33,993 bases of DNA, from positions 1-33,993 of IMG/VR virus record IMGVR_UViG_3300026097_000059, one strand, 5' to 3'. Each line of letters starts with the position of its first letter. Position 1 is the first letter of the stretch. The stretch is from a virus. Shown piece by piece: positions 13,256 through 21,467 of this stretch. A model generated the notes under the pieces. It saw only the letters and a list, made by a program, of their open reading frames with translations, was not told the DNA's origin and did no database searches. The translations under genes were made by a program, and so were the position numbers.

Positions 13256-13663
13256 ATGGAAAAGATTGTAAAATCTGTGCCTGCATATGTTCAGCGGCGG
13301 CTTGATGCCGAAGCTGAAGAGCAGGCGCAGCGGAACGCCGCCCTTGAAAATCGGAAACGGATTCGGCAGACCGAAATGATAGTTGACCGTGTCGGTTACC
13401 AGCCGCCTGAAACTGACAATTGGAAAACTCGTGTCGAGCGGGCTTTGCTCAAATACAAGATGGGTGGAGACGGAGGCTGGGATATTCTGCGTTACACCAA
13501 GCAAGGCCGTGTTGAAATCGATCCTGTGATTTTCGGCACCCTCATGCAAGACTGGTATCCTAAAAACCCTGATTATATCATCTTGGAAATGGCCAAGATG
13601 GGTAAACTGTCCTATAAGATGACTGACGAAGAGAAACTTGCTCAACTTGAAAAAACAGGTTGA
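13256..13663 (+). CDS. Hypothetical phage protein (135 aa)
   Basis: N-terminal helix rich in Ala, Glu and Arg (RRLDAEAEEQAQRNAALENR), then a mixed domain ending YKMTDEEKLAQLEKTG. Its stop codon overlaps the -35 box of the next promoter. Function unknown. Confidence 0.65.
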   Translation: MEKIVKSVPAYVQRRLDAEAEEQAQRNAALENRKRIRQTEMIVDRVGYQPPETDNWKTRVERALLKYKMGGDGGWDILRYTKQGRVEIDPVIFGTLMQDWYPKNPDYIILEMAKMGKLSYKMTDEEKLAQLEKTG

Positions 13664-13688
13664 CATCACCACCGTTACCGCGTAAAGT
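13660..13688 (+). promoter_or_regulatory. Sigma70-like promoter for the MoxR gene
   Basis: TTGACA and TAAAGT are separated by 17 bases. The block GGTTGACATCACCA is shared with the 63-bp repeats, but the downstream half differs. CAGGAG lies seven bases before the ATG at 13727. Confidence 0.6.
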
Positions 13689-13726
13689 GGGTAACATAAC
13701 GCAAGCCATAGACCAGGAGTATACAA

Positions 13727-14839
13727 ATGGCAGATATTGTTGACCAGCATCAGGTACGCCTGAGCGAAGCAAAGCGCTACATCAAGCACGCCAGTGTCAA
13801 GCGCAAGCGCCCCGTGTTTATTTGGGGCCCCCCGGGTGTGGGTAAATCCGATGTCGTTGAGTCCATCGTGAAGGACGCGGAGGCCGAGGGCAAGGACGCC
13901 AAGCTTTACGACATGCGTCTCAGCATGTGTGAGCCCACTGACATCATGGGTATTCCCTACTACGACGCAACCGCAGGCACCATGAAGTGGGCGCCGCCCG
14001 CTCTGCTTCCCAAGCCGGAAGATGCTGAGCGTGACCTGGTTGTGCTCTTCCTGGACGAAATGAACGGTGCTGCACCGGCTGTGCAGAGCGCTGCATACCA
14101 GTTGGTTCTCAACCGCCGCGTGGGTGAATACGTTCTGCCCGACAACGTTGCTGTGGTTGCTGCTGGTAACCGTGAAAGCGACAAGGGCGTTACCTACCGT
14201 ATGCCCAAGCCGCTCAGCAACCGCTTCATCCACTTTGAAGTCAAGGTTCACTTCGATGACTGGGCCGAATGGGCAACTGACAACGGTGTCAGCGCTGACG
14301 TAGTTGGTTACCTGACCGCCAAGAAGAACGACCTCTGGAAGTTCGACCCGCGCTCGCCGGAACATGCGTTCCCCACTCCGCGTAGCTGGGCATTCGTTTC
14401 CGATATCCTTGGAGACTCGGATGACTTCACTGAGGGTGAGATCACTGACATGATCATCGGCACCATTGGTCAAGGTACGGCGCTCAGCTTTGCTGCACAC
14501 CGTAAGACCAGTGCACTACTGCCCGACCCGACCCTTATCCTCAAGGGCCAGGTCAAGGAGCTCAAGACCAAGGAAATCAGCGCAATGTACTCGCTGGCAA
14601 CCAGCCTGGCATACGAGCTCAAGGCACAGAACGAAGAAATCGGACGTTCGATCGACAACGAAAAATTCCAGGAGTATATCGACAACACCATTGGCTTCTG
14701 GATGGATCACTTCGAGCCTGAGATGGTTGTGATGAGCTTCCGTATGGTCATCAAGTATGGCATCAAGATCGACATGAAGCGCATCAAGAACTGGAAGGTG
14801 TTCTACGATCGTTACGGCAACCTGGTCCGTGCCGCGTAA
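13727..14839 (+). CDS. MoxR-type AAA+ ATPase
   Basis: MoxR ATPases act as chaperones, usually together with VWA-domain proteins, to remodel or mature protein complexes. The 370 residues show Walker A GPPGVGKS (34-41), Walker B VLFLDE (106-111), sensor-1 Asn148 in AAGNRESDKG and an arginine-finger region LSNRF (163-167). The codons use more G and C than those of most neighbours, in keeping with high expression. A strong terminator follows directly. The metallopeptidase/VWA protein two genes later is the likely partner. Comparable pairs occur in other large phages, but their role is not established. Confidence 0.9.
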   Translation: MADIVDQHQVRLSEAKRYIKHASVKRKRPVFIWGPPGVGKSDVVESIVKDAEAEGKDAKLYDMRLSMCEPTDIMGIPYYDATAGTMKWAPPALLPKPEDAERDLVVLFLDEMNGAAPAVQSAAYQLVLNRRVGEYVLPDNVAVVAAGNRESDKGVTYRMPKPLSNRFIHFEVKVHFDDWAEWATDNGVSADVVGYLTAKKNDLWKFDPRSPEHAFPTPRSWAFVSDILGDSDDFTEGEITDMIIGTIGQGTALSFAAHRKTSALLPDPTLILKGQVKELKTKEISAMYSLATSLAYELKAQNEEIGRSIDNEKFQEYIDNTIGFWMDHFEPEMVVMSFRMVIKYGIKIDMKRIKNWKVFYDRYGNLVRAA

Positions 14840-14860
14840 GCGACACCGCTTACCAACTAA

Positions 14861-14886
14861 GTGGGGCCCTTTGGCCCCACTCTTTT
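14861..14886 (+). terminator. Rho-independent terminator
   Basis: GTGGGGCC, a CTTT loop and GGCCCCAC form a perfect eight-base-pair stem followed by TCTTTT, 22 bases after the MoxR stop. Confidence 0.85.
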
Positions 14887-14889
14887 CAT

Positions 14890-15318
14890 ATGATCGAATC
14901 CTTTGAATACCTGAATTATGCCTTGGAGAATTCTGCCTTGAGTGATGTGCGTTTACGCCAATGGGAAAAACTATACCCAGGCTGCACAGAGCGTTTCGGT
15001 GAAATCTTCAATACACAGTTACCAACAACGGCTGACGTTGCCAGATGGAAAATGAGTTGGTACGAAACAACCACAAACTACATGGTATTGGAAGATGCCC
15101 AGCCGTCAGAGCTTGTGGTCAATCCAGGCATCAAGGAAGAAATTTACCAGACATGTCATCGTCTAGGTATACATCCCTACTTCTGGGAATATTGGACACA
15201 TCGAGAAACACTATGGTTACCAGACTTAGATCGTGTTGAGACTGCTATTGAACCCAGAGTGAGCTTTTTTGAAGAACAAGACCTGGTGATGTTCAAACTT
15301 GCCTGGAGAAATGAATGA
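14890..15318 (+). CDS. Phage protein, distant EEDAxLFKLAWG relative, copy 3
   Basis: The C-terminus reads FEEQDLVMFKLAWRNE, matching the end of the two small paralogues at 4806-5341, and the middle has GIHPYFWEYW where they have GIDFIWDAG or EIEFTWVGG. The N-terminal half (ALENSALSDVRLRQWEKLYPG) is different. The ATG lies directly behind the terminator with no clear ribosome site, so transcriptional read-through or a missed promoter is needed. Function unknown. Confidence 0.6.
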   Translation: MIESFEYLNYALENSALSDVRLRQWEKLYPGCTERFGEIFNTQLPTTADVARWKMSWYETTTNYMVLEDAQPSELVVNPGIKEEIYQTCHRLGIHPYFWEYWTHRETLWLPDLDRVETAIEPRVSFFEEQDLVMFKLAWRNE

Positions 15319-15614
15319 GTCGTGATGGTAAATACAGTAAAGAAGCGCTTATAGAAGTGTTTGGTACGCCCAACCCATCACCTGACACAGTAACACGTTG
15401 GCGTTGGTCATGGAAACACCACCGTGGCCGCGTAAGAATCAACAACTTCAACAGTGCAATCAGGATAATGCGAGAAGCAGGTGTTGACCCACTGTTTTAC
15501 CAGATGGGCGCTGACATAGAGGGCCAAGTTGACGATGCGGCCGAAGTCTACTACATCATCTTCTACAAAGAAGAGCACGAAGTTTTCTTCAAGTTACATT
15601 CAGGTATATCTTGA
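15315..15614 (+). CDS. Phage protein, distant EEDAxLFKLAWG relative, copy 4
   Basis: Starts in an ATGA overlap. It ends FYKEEHEVFFKLHSGIS, a degenerate version of the family C-terminus, and has GVDPLFYQMG where copy 3 has GIHPYFWEYW. The first half (PSPDTVTRWRWSWKHHRG) resembles the middle of copy 3 (TTADVARWKMSWYETT), supporting local duplication. Function unknown. Confidence 0.6.
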   Translation: MSRDGKYSKEALIEVFGTPNPSPDTVTRWRWSWKHHRGRVRINNFNSAIRIMREAGVDPLFYQMGADIEGQVDDAAEVYYIIFYKEEHEVFFKLHSGIS

Positions 15615-15639
15615 CAAGCGACACATATTACCTTATCAT
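15611..15639 (+). promoter_or_regulatory. Sigma70-like promoter for the metallopeptidase gene
   Basis: TTGACA and TATCAT with a 17-base spacer; the -35 overlaps the preceding stop. AGAGG precedes the ATG at 15666; an ATG at 15661 leads only to a two-codon frame. Confidence 0.7.
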
Positions 15640-15665
15640 AGAAACGTAATCAACAGAGGTATGAC

Positions 15666-17024
15666 ATGACCCAAAAAGCCAATGAAGACCTGAAACGCCA
15701 CGAAGGCAAAGAATACATGACCATGGAGATCACAGACGCCGTTATGAATCAGGCGCGTGAGACTCTTATCAAGGCACGTATGGGTCTGCTCTTCAAGCAC
15801 CCGTTCTTTGGTCAGCTTGCACTCAGGCTCACGCTGACACCAGCTGACCGCAAGTGGTGCCCTACCGCTGCAACTGATGGCAAGAAGTTCTATTACAATC
15901 CTGCATTCATCGCCAACCTGGACGACAAGGAAAATGTATTCCTGGTCGGGCATGAGCTTGGTCACTGCATTTACGAGCATATGATTCGCCGTGGTGGTCG
16001 TGATCCCAAGCTCTATAACATCGCTGGCGATTACATCATCAACAACATGCTCGACACTGAAATGGTCCAGGGCAAAGACTATGCCCGCGTGATCACCTAC
16101 GTCAAGCCGTTCCTTGACCACAAGTATGATGGCTGGTCCAGTGAAGAGGTTTACGACGACCTGCTTGAGCAACAGCAAAACGGTGGTAAGCCTGAAGAAG
16201 ACGGTGACCTGATCGACGTTCACATTGACATGACTGCTGGTGGCGGTGATGGTGATGGTGATGGTGACGGTGTTGAGGTTGAAGGAGCCGGAGCCGGTCA
16301 AGGCGACGAAGACGGTGACGGCAAGGGTCTTGCTGGTAAGCCGGGTCCGATGAGCGAAGAAGAGCAGAAGCAGCTCAGCAACGAGATGAAAGACGCTCTT
16401 ATCCAGGCTGCACAGAGCAGCGGTGCTGGTAATGTTCCTGGCGACATCAAGCGTATGATCAAGGATCTGCTTGAGCCTGAAATGGACTGGCGTGAAATCA
16501 TCCGCGCACAGATTGAGAGCTCGCTCAAGAGCAACTTCACGTTCATGCGTCCTAATCGTAAGGGTTGGCACATGGGCGCGGTACTGCCCGGCATGGACCG
16601 CGACATGATGATCGACATCGCGCTTTGCATTGACACCAGTGGCTCTATCAGCCAGCAGATGCTCACTGAGTTTGTCAGCGAGGTTGCTGGCATCATGGAG
16701 CAGTACGAAGACTATCGTATCCGCATCTGGCAGTTCGATACCCGTGTTTACGGCTACGACGAGTTCACGCATGACGATGGTCGTGAGATCACTGAGTACG
16801 AGATCAAAGGCGGCGGTGGTACTGATTTCATGGCCAACTGGACCTACATGAAGGAAAAGGAAATCGAGCCTGATCAGTTCATCGTGTTCACTGACGGCAT
16901 GCCTTGCGGTAGCTGGGGTGATCCTGATTACTGTGACACTGTATTCCTGATCAACCCGGTTTATGGTAAGCCCGAAGCACCGTTTGGCCAGACTGTTTAC
17001 TATGAGCGTGGAAAGACTGCCTAA
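15666..17024 (+). CDS. Metallopeptidase-like protein with C-terminal VWA domain (DUF2201-like)
   Basis: The 452 residues combine an N-terminal zinc-peptidase-like region with GHELGHCIYEH (His96, Glu97, His100) and a C-terminal von Willebrand A domain with the MIDAS motif DTSGS (323-327), GGGTD (383-387) and TDG (409-411). Between them is an acidic, Gly-rich linker (191-222) encoded partly by GGTGAT repeats. The architecture matches proteins annotated as VWA-like DUF2201 predicted metallopeptidases that pair with MoxR ATPases, so the MoxR gene upstream is the likely partner. Its target, a phage assembly protein or a host protein, is unknown. Confidence 0.85.
   Translation: MTQKANEDLKRHEGKEYMTMEITDAVMNQARETLIKARMGLLFKHPFFGQLALRLTLTPADRKWCPTAATDGKKFYYNPAFIANLDDKENVFLVGHELGHCIYEHMIRRGGRDPKLYNIAGDYIINNMLDTEMVQGKDYARVITYVKPFLDHKYDGWSSEEVYDDLLEQQQNGGKPEEDGDLIDVHIDMTAGGGDGDGDGDGVEVEGAGAGQGDEDGDGKGLAGKPGPMSEEEQKQLSNEMKDALIQAAQSSGAGNVPGDIKRMIKDLLEPEMDWREIIRAQIESSLKSNFTFMRPNRKGWHMGAVLPGMDRDMMIDIALCIDTSGSISQQMLTEFVSEVAGIMEQYEDYRIRIWQFDTRVYGYDEFTHDDGREITEYEIKGGGGTDFMANWTYMKEKEIEPDQFIVFTDGMPCGSWGDPDYCDTVFLINPVYGKPEAPFGQTVYYERGKTA
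16245..16268 (+). repeat. Short tandem repeat GGTGAT x4 inside the VWA gene
   Basis: Four in-frame hexamers (the last GGTGAC) encode Gly-Asp repeats in the linker between the peptidase and VWA domains. Unit number could vary without a frameshift. Confidence 0.75.
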
Positions 17025-17307
17025 GGTGAAGTGGGTACGTCATAAAGTTATCAATGATGATGACTTCAAGCTTCTTCGTGGTAGTCCATCCATGGAGAAG
17101 CTTCAAAAAAATCGTCTCGTGTTCACGCTCGATCCGAATGACACACATCCGAGCACAAAAGAGCTAGGCCTTTATGAAACCAAGGGCCTAGTTTATATTC
17201 GAAATCTGTCCGGCCGTAAAGACACGGTTGAAGTGATGTTCGAGAAAGAAGAAGATTTAGAGATGCTCGAGCAGTATCTTACACAATACAAGATGATCAT
17301 GGAATAA
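17002..17307 (+). CDS. Hypothetical phage protein (101 aa)
   Basis: Overlaps the end of the metallopeptidase gene. ATG 17002 is chosen, but GTG 17026 just after that stop is also possible. The protein carries DTVEVMFEKEEDLEMLEQYL at its C-terminus, loosely like the EED-helix end of the small paralogue family, and ETKGLVYIRNLSGR before it. No family recognised. Confidence 0.6.
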   Translation: MSVERLPKVKWVRHKVINDDDFKLLRGSPSMEKLQKNRLVFTLDPNDTHPSTKELGLYETKGLVYIRNLSGRKDTVEVMFEKEEDLEMLEQYLTQYKMIME

Positions 17308-17323
17308 ACTGCTACTTTAATGT

Positions 17324-17331
17324 GATAAATA
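17324..17331 (+). promoter_or_regulatory. Possible late promoter (GATAAATA)
   Basis: GATAAATA differs from the T4 late octamer only at the first base, the position that varies in T4-like cyanophages. It lies in the short non-coding gap before the next operon. Confidence 0.4.
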
Positions 17332-17364
17332 AACGTAGCACGAAATCCAGACATTGTATTGTCA

Positions 17365-17380
17365 CACCACAATAGTGGTG
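17365..17380 (+). promoter_or_regulatory. Small hairpin in the leader of the next gene
   Basis: CACCAC, AATA loop, GTGGTG: a perfect six-base-pair stem-loop 11 bases before the AGGAG of the gene at 17407. It could stabilise the transcript or regulate its translation; there is no T-run. Confidence 0.35.
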
Positions 17381-17406
17381 GAACCTATCCACAGGAGAAG
17401 AAACCG

Positions 17407-17670
17407 ATGGCAGAAGATACAGCCACCGAAGTACAGAACAAAGAAGCTTCTGCGCCAGAAGCAGAGGCTCCACAAATTCCAAATTTGGAACTACGCGATC
17501 TTGCAGTAGTCCTAAACCTGCTCAATGCAGCTATCAAGCGTGGCGCATATGAGCCAGATGAGTTGACCAGCGTCGGCGCAACTTACGGAAAGCTTGAGGC
17601 ATTTCTCAAGTTTCAAGCACAACGCCAAGCCGTATCAGCTGAAGCTGAAACTCAAGAAGGAGAAGCCTAA
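17407..17670 (+). CDS. Conserved T4-like phage protein (87 aa)
   Basis: AGGAG lies about ten bases before the ATG. After an acidic low-complexity start (EASAPEAEAPQIP) comes a helical core, NLELRDLAVVLNLLNAAIKR, then GAYEPDELTSVGATYGKLEA, an arrangement I associate with an uncharacterised T4-like phage protein. The stop overlaps the next start (TAATG). Confidence 0.7.
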   Translation: MAEDTATEVQNKEASAPEAEAPQIPNLELRDLAVVLNLLNAAIKRGAYEPDELTSVGATYGKLEAFLKFQAQRQAVSAEAETQEGEA

Positions 17671-18347
17671 TGGCCCAACTTAAACATGTCGGTCGAATCA
17701 AAAATACTGGTCGTCGTTGTGTCGTGGTTTTCCGCGAGATTTACGACGATAATGGCAATGTTATCGATGATGACAACTGCCTTATACTTGAAACCGAATC
17801 ACTTCCTGATGCAGAGCACCAGGACATTATGCGCATTATTGAAAGCGAGCCAGCACAGTCATCACCTGAAATTTATGATGTTTTTGCTCGCAGCCGACTC
17901 GGGTCTGGTGTATTGGCACTAAACTGGATGGTATCAAGCAACCGTCTTCGAAAGTTTCCAACCAGCAATATTGAGCTGACGCCCGACTCTCAAACAGTTT
18001 TGGGGCTCGATACGCTAAATAAGATTGTGAAGATGCAAAAAACTGGTGCAACTGAAGCAGACATAAATCGTGTTCTACAGGACGACACTGATATGCCGCC
18101 GCGCCAAGCTAATATGATGGCGGAATCAATTGAGCCAACACCAGAATCTGGATCTTCTACACAGTCAGGCGACGACGGTGTAATGGATGATGCTGCAATT
18201 GCGCAAAGCTACGTGAGCCAAGCTGAGATGTTTGAAAAGCAAGCTAAAGAGCTTCGTGAACAAGCATTCGAACTTGACCCATCACTAAAGCCAAAGCGTA
18301 CACGCAAAACCCCACCTAAGAAAGAGCCTGCTAACAAGAAGGCGTAA
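17670..18347 (+). CDS. Conserved T4-like phage protein (225 aa)
   Basis: The N-terminal 150 residues look globular (MAQLKHVGRIKNTGRRCVVV, then DAEHQDIMRIIESEPAQSS and RLRKFPTSNIELTPDSQTVL). The remainder is a low-complexity Ser/Gln region, a helix (QAEMFEKQAKELREQAFELD) and a Lys/Pro-rich tail (KPKRTRKTPPKKEPANKKA). It resembles a hypothetical protein common in T4-like marine phages (memory, not a search). The basic tail suggests contact with nucleic acid or acidic proteins. Confidence 0.7.
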   Translation: MAQLKHVGRIKNTGRRCVVVFREIYDDNGNVIDDDNCLILETESLPDAEHQDIMRIIESEPAQSSPEIYDVFARSRLGSGVLALNWMVSSNRLRKFPTSNIELTPDSQTVLGLDTLNKIVKMQKTGATEADINRVLQDDTDMPPRQANMMAESIEPTPESGSSTQSGDDGVMDDAAIAQSYVSQAEMFEKQAKELREQAFELDPSLKPKRTRKTPPKKEPANKKA

Positions 18348-18353
18348 AGCCAC

Positions 18354-18653
18354 ATGGCAATTTATCAGCGTGATAGAGACTTTCACAGAATTTTTTCTGA
18401 AATCAACATCGACGTTGTACCTCTAAGATTCATCAAGAATATCACCTGTCTTCTAGAAGACGGTAGGCAGGTAGTTCTTGACGAGGTATCACTTCGTGAA
18501 GCAGATCATGGCCAATCCGATGATCTTGAAAACCTTATTAAAGCACTCGACTTCTACGAAGATCTAAACGATCTTCAAATTCGAATTGATTATGATTTGG
18601 TTGAACGTGATGTTGATGATCGTGTTAAGGACATACTTAATAAAGCATCATGA
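18354..18653 (+). CDS. Conserved T4-like phage protein (99 aa)
   Basis: Reads VPLRFIKNITCLLEDGRQVV, then LDFYEDLNDLQIRIDYDLVE, a compact alpha/beta pattern with a strongly acidic C-terminal half. Located between the 225-residue protein and DHFR, overlapping DHFR by four bases. Function unknown. Confidence 0.7.
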   Translation: MAIYQRDRDFHRIFSEINIDVVPLRFIKNITCLLEDGRQVVLDEVSLREADHGQSDDLENLIKALDFYEDLNDLQIRIDYDLVERDVDDRVKDILNKAS

Positions 18654-19144
18654 TCCAAGCAATTTTAGCTTGCGATGGTCAAGGAGGCATAGCACGTAAT
18701 GGTGTTATGCCTTGGCCTCGCAATGAATTAGATTTACGCCACTTTCGTGATCTCACACGCGGCGCAGTGGTAGTAATGGGCCGAGGGACATGGGAGGCAA
18801 CTGATATGCCTAGCCCACTGCCAGGCAGAACGAACATTGTGGTGACACGAGATCCTGAATATGCAGCGCCTGGTGCCACAATTCTCACAGACAATCTTGA
18901 AGAACACTTGACAAATCTTGCTCATAAGCATACACTGTTCATTATCGGTGGTGCGGATCTATTTGCACGTTTGATTGATTCAATTGACGTTTTTCATTTG
19001 ACGCGCATTGCTGGTGACTATGACTGCGACACTTTCTTGCCATTAGAGCAGATTGCCCAACGGTTTGAAGTTGTCGAAACAGTAACACTTGACAAGAACA
19101 CTGAGGTGGAAAAACATGTCGCTAGAGACAATCGACCTATCTGA
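18650..19144 (+). CDS. folA: Dihydrofolate reductase
   Basis: Regenerates tetrahydrofolate from the dihydrofolate produced by thymidylate synthase, using NADPH. The 164 residues carry the Met20-loop segment GIARNGVMPWP, the acidic catalytic residue (Asp28 in NELDLRHF, matching E. coli Asp27), VVMGRGTWEA (41-50), PLPGRTNIVVTR (56-67) and the nucleotide-binding IIGGADLF (97-104). Two genes before thyA and coupled by short overlaps, as expected for a phage dTMP operon. Confidence 0.95.
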   Translation: MIQAILACDGQGGIARNGVMPWPRNELDLRHFRDLTRGAVVVMGRGTWEATDMPSPLPGRTNIVVTRDPEYAAPGATILTDNLEEHLTNLAHKHTLFIIGGADLFARLIDSIDVFHLTRIAGDYDCDTFLPLEQIAQRFEVVETVTLDKNTEVEKHVARDNRPI

Positions 19145-19331
19145 TGAAGCATTGGAAGATTTGCATCTTGCTGCTGTAAGTGCCTCAATCTCTGCCTGCA
19201 ATTGCGGAACCAAAAGTCCAGAATTGAAATTTCATGACCGGTCCTGCAAGTATCGTGTTCTGATTATGCAGGACTCTATCATCTGGGCACTCAGAACTCA
19301 AATTGTACTCATGAAAGAGGGAACATCATGA
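19116..19331 (+). CDS. Small Cys-rich phage protein (71 aa)
   Basis: Overlaps the DHFR gene by 29 bases. ATG 19116 has GAGGTGGA just upstream. The centre has CNCGTKSPELKFHDRSCKY, a CxC-H-C pattern that could bind one metal ion, between two helical segments. ATGA overlap with the next gene. No family recognised. Confidence 0.6.
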   Translation: MSLETIDLSDEALEDLHLAAVSASISACNCGTKSPELKFHDRSCKYRVLIMQDSIIWALRTQIVLMKEGTS

Positions 19332-19963
19332 CATTTATCCCAGTCAACACTCTCGACGAAAACGGCGAATTCAAGGTAATCAAAAAACGCCGTAAAATCC
19401 TCAAAGAAGGTGAAGTCCAAGAGGACGGCAGCATAAAAGGCAAGGCGGAAATCAAGCTGGAATATGGCACGTTGACACGAGAAGACCTCAACACAGAAGT
19501 CGGCAACCTGTACGCTGCTGAAGTGTTGGCGCTGGAAGAGTTTGAAATTTTCTGGGGCATGGGAACACCTCCCTTGAATCATGTTGATCCCGACAGTCAT
19601 CTTGCGCATCGTATAAGTATGGCGGCGGCGAACATTGGAGATGCTACCAAGCGTGGACGTGGTAACACAGTGATTTGTCATCCCACGCTGCGCGACAAGG
19701 TCGACAACTGCTGGGACAAGATCAAGACTGTTAAGCAATATGATGAGAGTGTTGACGACATGGTTGATGCCCAGCGTCCTTATTTTCAAGAGCCGCTAGA
19801 GGTCATCGAACATGATGCTGCACCTGATGACAGTGTGCTGGTCCTGTATCGTGGTGAAGACGACACAGACCAACCTCTTATCTACATCGAAGGCGAAGGC
19901 TTGCTGATGAACAGCGCCATCACTGATGTAGAAAATTATGGAAAGTTTGTACGAGTTACATGA
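19328..19963 (+). CDS. Phage protein with possible gp23-like capsid-domain segment
   Basis: The 211 residues contain [20 protein letters not shown], then [14 protein letters not shown], and later [20 protein letters not shown]4-type major capsid proteins have a similar order: a helix ending in RRGAGN, a following strand, and a Gly-rich segment where the chain reaches the capsomer surface. Here the preceding part ([20 protein letters not shown]) and the overall length do not match a full capsid protein. It might be a capsid-related paralogue, a binding partner, or unrelated. It sits between folA and thyA, an odd place for a structural gene. Confidence 0.55.
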   Translation: MTFIPVNTLDENGEFKVIKKRRKILKEGEVQEDGSIKGKAEIKLEYGTLTREDLNTEVGNLYAAEVLALEEFEIFWGMGTPPLNHVDPDSHLAHRISMAAANIGDATKRGRGNTVICHPTLRDKVDNCWDKIKTVKQYDESVDDMVDAQRPYFQEPLEVIEHDAAPDDSVLVLYRGEDDTDQPLIYIEGEGLLMNSAITDVENYGKFVRVT

Positions 19964-20808
19964 AGGCATATCACGACGCATTAGAGCATATTCTAGAACA
20001 CGGAGAGACAAGAACAGACCGAACTGGAGTCGGTACTAGAGGCGTATTTGGTTATCAAATGCGCTTCAACCTTTCAGAAGGATTCCCGGCGGTCACCACA
20101 AAAAAACTGGCGTGGCGACCTGTGGTAGCAGAGCTGCTATGGTTCCTCGAAGGCAGCACAGACGAGCGTCGTCTAGCTGAGATACAATACGGTGTACGTG
20201 ACCCAGCCAAGAAGACCATCTGGACTGCCAATGCGGACGAGCAAGGTGTCGCTCTTGGACACATGAACACTGATGATGTCAAAGAGCTCGGCCCAGTTTA
20301 CGGTAAACAATGGCGTGACTTTGGCGGCATTGATCAAATCAAAGGTCTAGTGAACAGCATCAAAGCAGATCCTTATAGCAGACGACACATCATGTCAGCA
20401 TGGAATGTGGGCGAACTGAGATTCATGGCGCTGCCTCCTTGTCATGTCATGGCACAGTTTTATGTCAGCAATAACAACAGACTTAGCTGTCAGCTCTATC
20501 AGCGCAGCGCTGACATGTTCCTTGGTGTTCCGTTCAACATAGCCAGCTATAGTCTACTCACACACATCATGGCGCAGCTAACTGATCTAGAAGTAGGTGA
20601 TTTTGTCCACACCATTGGTGATGCACATATCTACCTCAATCATGTAGAACAGGTGCGCGAGCAGCTATCGCGTGAAGAAAGAACAACACCCCAGCTAATT
20701 ATGCCGGCATTCAGCAAATTGGAAGATGTGCTCAAGAGCAAGGTAGAAGATTATCAGCTAGCAGGCTACAACCCACACCCACCCATCACAGCACCAATGG
20801 CAGTATGA
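19960..20808 (+). CDS. thyA: Thymidylate synthase (ThyA type)
   Basis: Methylates dUMP to dTMP with methylenetetrahydrofolate. In 282 residues: [16 protein letters not shown], the catalytic Cys161 in [24 protein letters not shown] with Asn193 at the position that distinguishes thymidylate synthase (Asn) from dCMP hydroxymethylase (Asp), and [11 protein letters not shown] (221-231). The Asn argues against hydroxymethylcytosine DNA being made by this enzyme. It overlaps the genes on both sides by four bases and works with TK and DHFR. Confidence 0.96.
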   Translation: MKAYHDALEHILEHGETRTDRTGVGTRGVFGYQMRFNLSEGFPAVTTKKLAWRPVVAELLWFLEGSTDERRLAEIQYGVRDPAKKTIWTANADEQGVALGHMNTDDVKELGPVYGKQWRDFGGIDQIKGLVNSIKADPYSRRHIMSAWNVGELRFMALPPCHVMAQFYVSNNNRLSCQLYQRSADMFLGVPFNIASYSLLTHIMAQLTDLEVGDFVHTIGDAHIYLNHVEQVREQLSREERTTPQLIMPAFSKLEDVLKSKVEDYQLAGYNPHPPITAPMAV

Positions 20809-21467
20809 AACTAGAGATCCCCCAAGAGTACCAGAGCATAGGGTTGATGTTCAGCGGCGGCATGGACAGCACCCTACTGCTCTATCACTTGGGGCGTCAG
20901 TACGCAGATCGTGACATATATGCTGTAACTGCTGGCTCATGTGGATATGTGTCTTATCCGGTTCATATAGAATTCGCACAACAGGCATTCAATCGTGTTA
21001 GCCAAAATCTTGGCTATGGTGCTGTCAAATATCATGTGGTTCACTATCTTGACGATCGCGAATCACATCACTGCAATGAAGTCATGAAGGCATGGGATCA
21101 CATCGACTGCTGGGTAGTCGGGCAGAATAGTTCACCGCCGCCTGGCAGCGTTGTCGTAGACCCATATAACAAGCATCATGATCTCTACGAGACCTGCCCA
21201 ATGCCACATCGCAAAAACACAGAAGGCGATGTTTGGACTGAGCAGCATGGGCGACCTGTCTATCGTCCCATGATGCACATGAACAAACGAGATATCGTGC
21301 AAGACTATCGTGACAACCAAATCTATCACCTGATCCAACACACCAGAAGTTGTCCCAAGGTCTGGAGTCCAGCGGAAGCCGCTGACTTCGTACCACACTG
21401 CGGATACTGCTGGTGGTGTTTGGAACGCAAATGGGGTCTACAGGATGAAAATGAAATCAGGACTTAG
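20805..21467 (+). CDS. queC: QueC-like PP-loop ATPase (preQ0 synthase family)
   Basis: QueC converts 7-carboxy-7-deazaguanine to preQ0 with ATP and ammonia. The 220 residues show the PP-loop motif SGGMDST (17-23) and a C-terminal zinc site formed by Cys183, Cys199, Cys202 and Cys205 (HTRSCPKVW, then CGYCWWC). This arrangement is typical of QueC. The middle ([18 protein letters not shown] and [11 protein letters not shown]) is less usual, so substrate specificity is not certain. Together with the QueE-like gene it suggests 7-deazaguanine metabolism, known from phages that modify DNA guanine. No preQ0 DNA-inserting transglycosylase is visible in the window. Confidence 0.8.
   Translation: MKLEIPQEYQSIGLMFSGGMDSTLLLYHLGRQYADRDIYAVTAGSCGYVSYPVHIEFAQQAFNRVSQNLGYGAVKYHVVHYLDDRESHHCNEVMKAWDHIDCWVVGQNSSPPPGSVVVDPYNKHHDLYETCPMPHRKNTEGDVWTEQHGRPVYRPMMHMNKRDIVQDYRDNQIYHLIQHTRSCPKVWSPAEAADFVPHCGYCWWCLERKWGLQDENEIRT

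Noticed and set aside
13217-14500. Long minus-strand frame (427 codons) opposite the MoxR gene
   Set aside because: It lies antisense to a gene with complete AAA+ motifs, has no ribosome site or family motif, and runs across the boundary of two genes; it is a by-product of codon bias on the other strand.
15636-16772. Long minus-strand frame (378 codons) opposite the metallopeptidase/VWA gene
   Set aside because: Same reason: the sense strand encodes HELGH and MIDAS motifs, while this frame gives repetitive Val/Leu/Thr-rich sequence with no recognisable domain.
17308-17406. GCTAC / GTAGC inverted repeat as a terminator
   Set aside because: A five-base stem with a 19-base loop and no T-run; too weak to call.
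19960-20808. dCMP hydroxymethylase instead of thymidylate synthase
   Set aside because: The discriminating residue in GVPFNIASY is Asn, as in thymidylate synthase; hydroxymethylases have Asp there.
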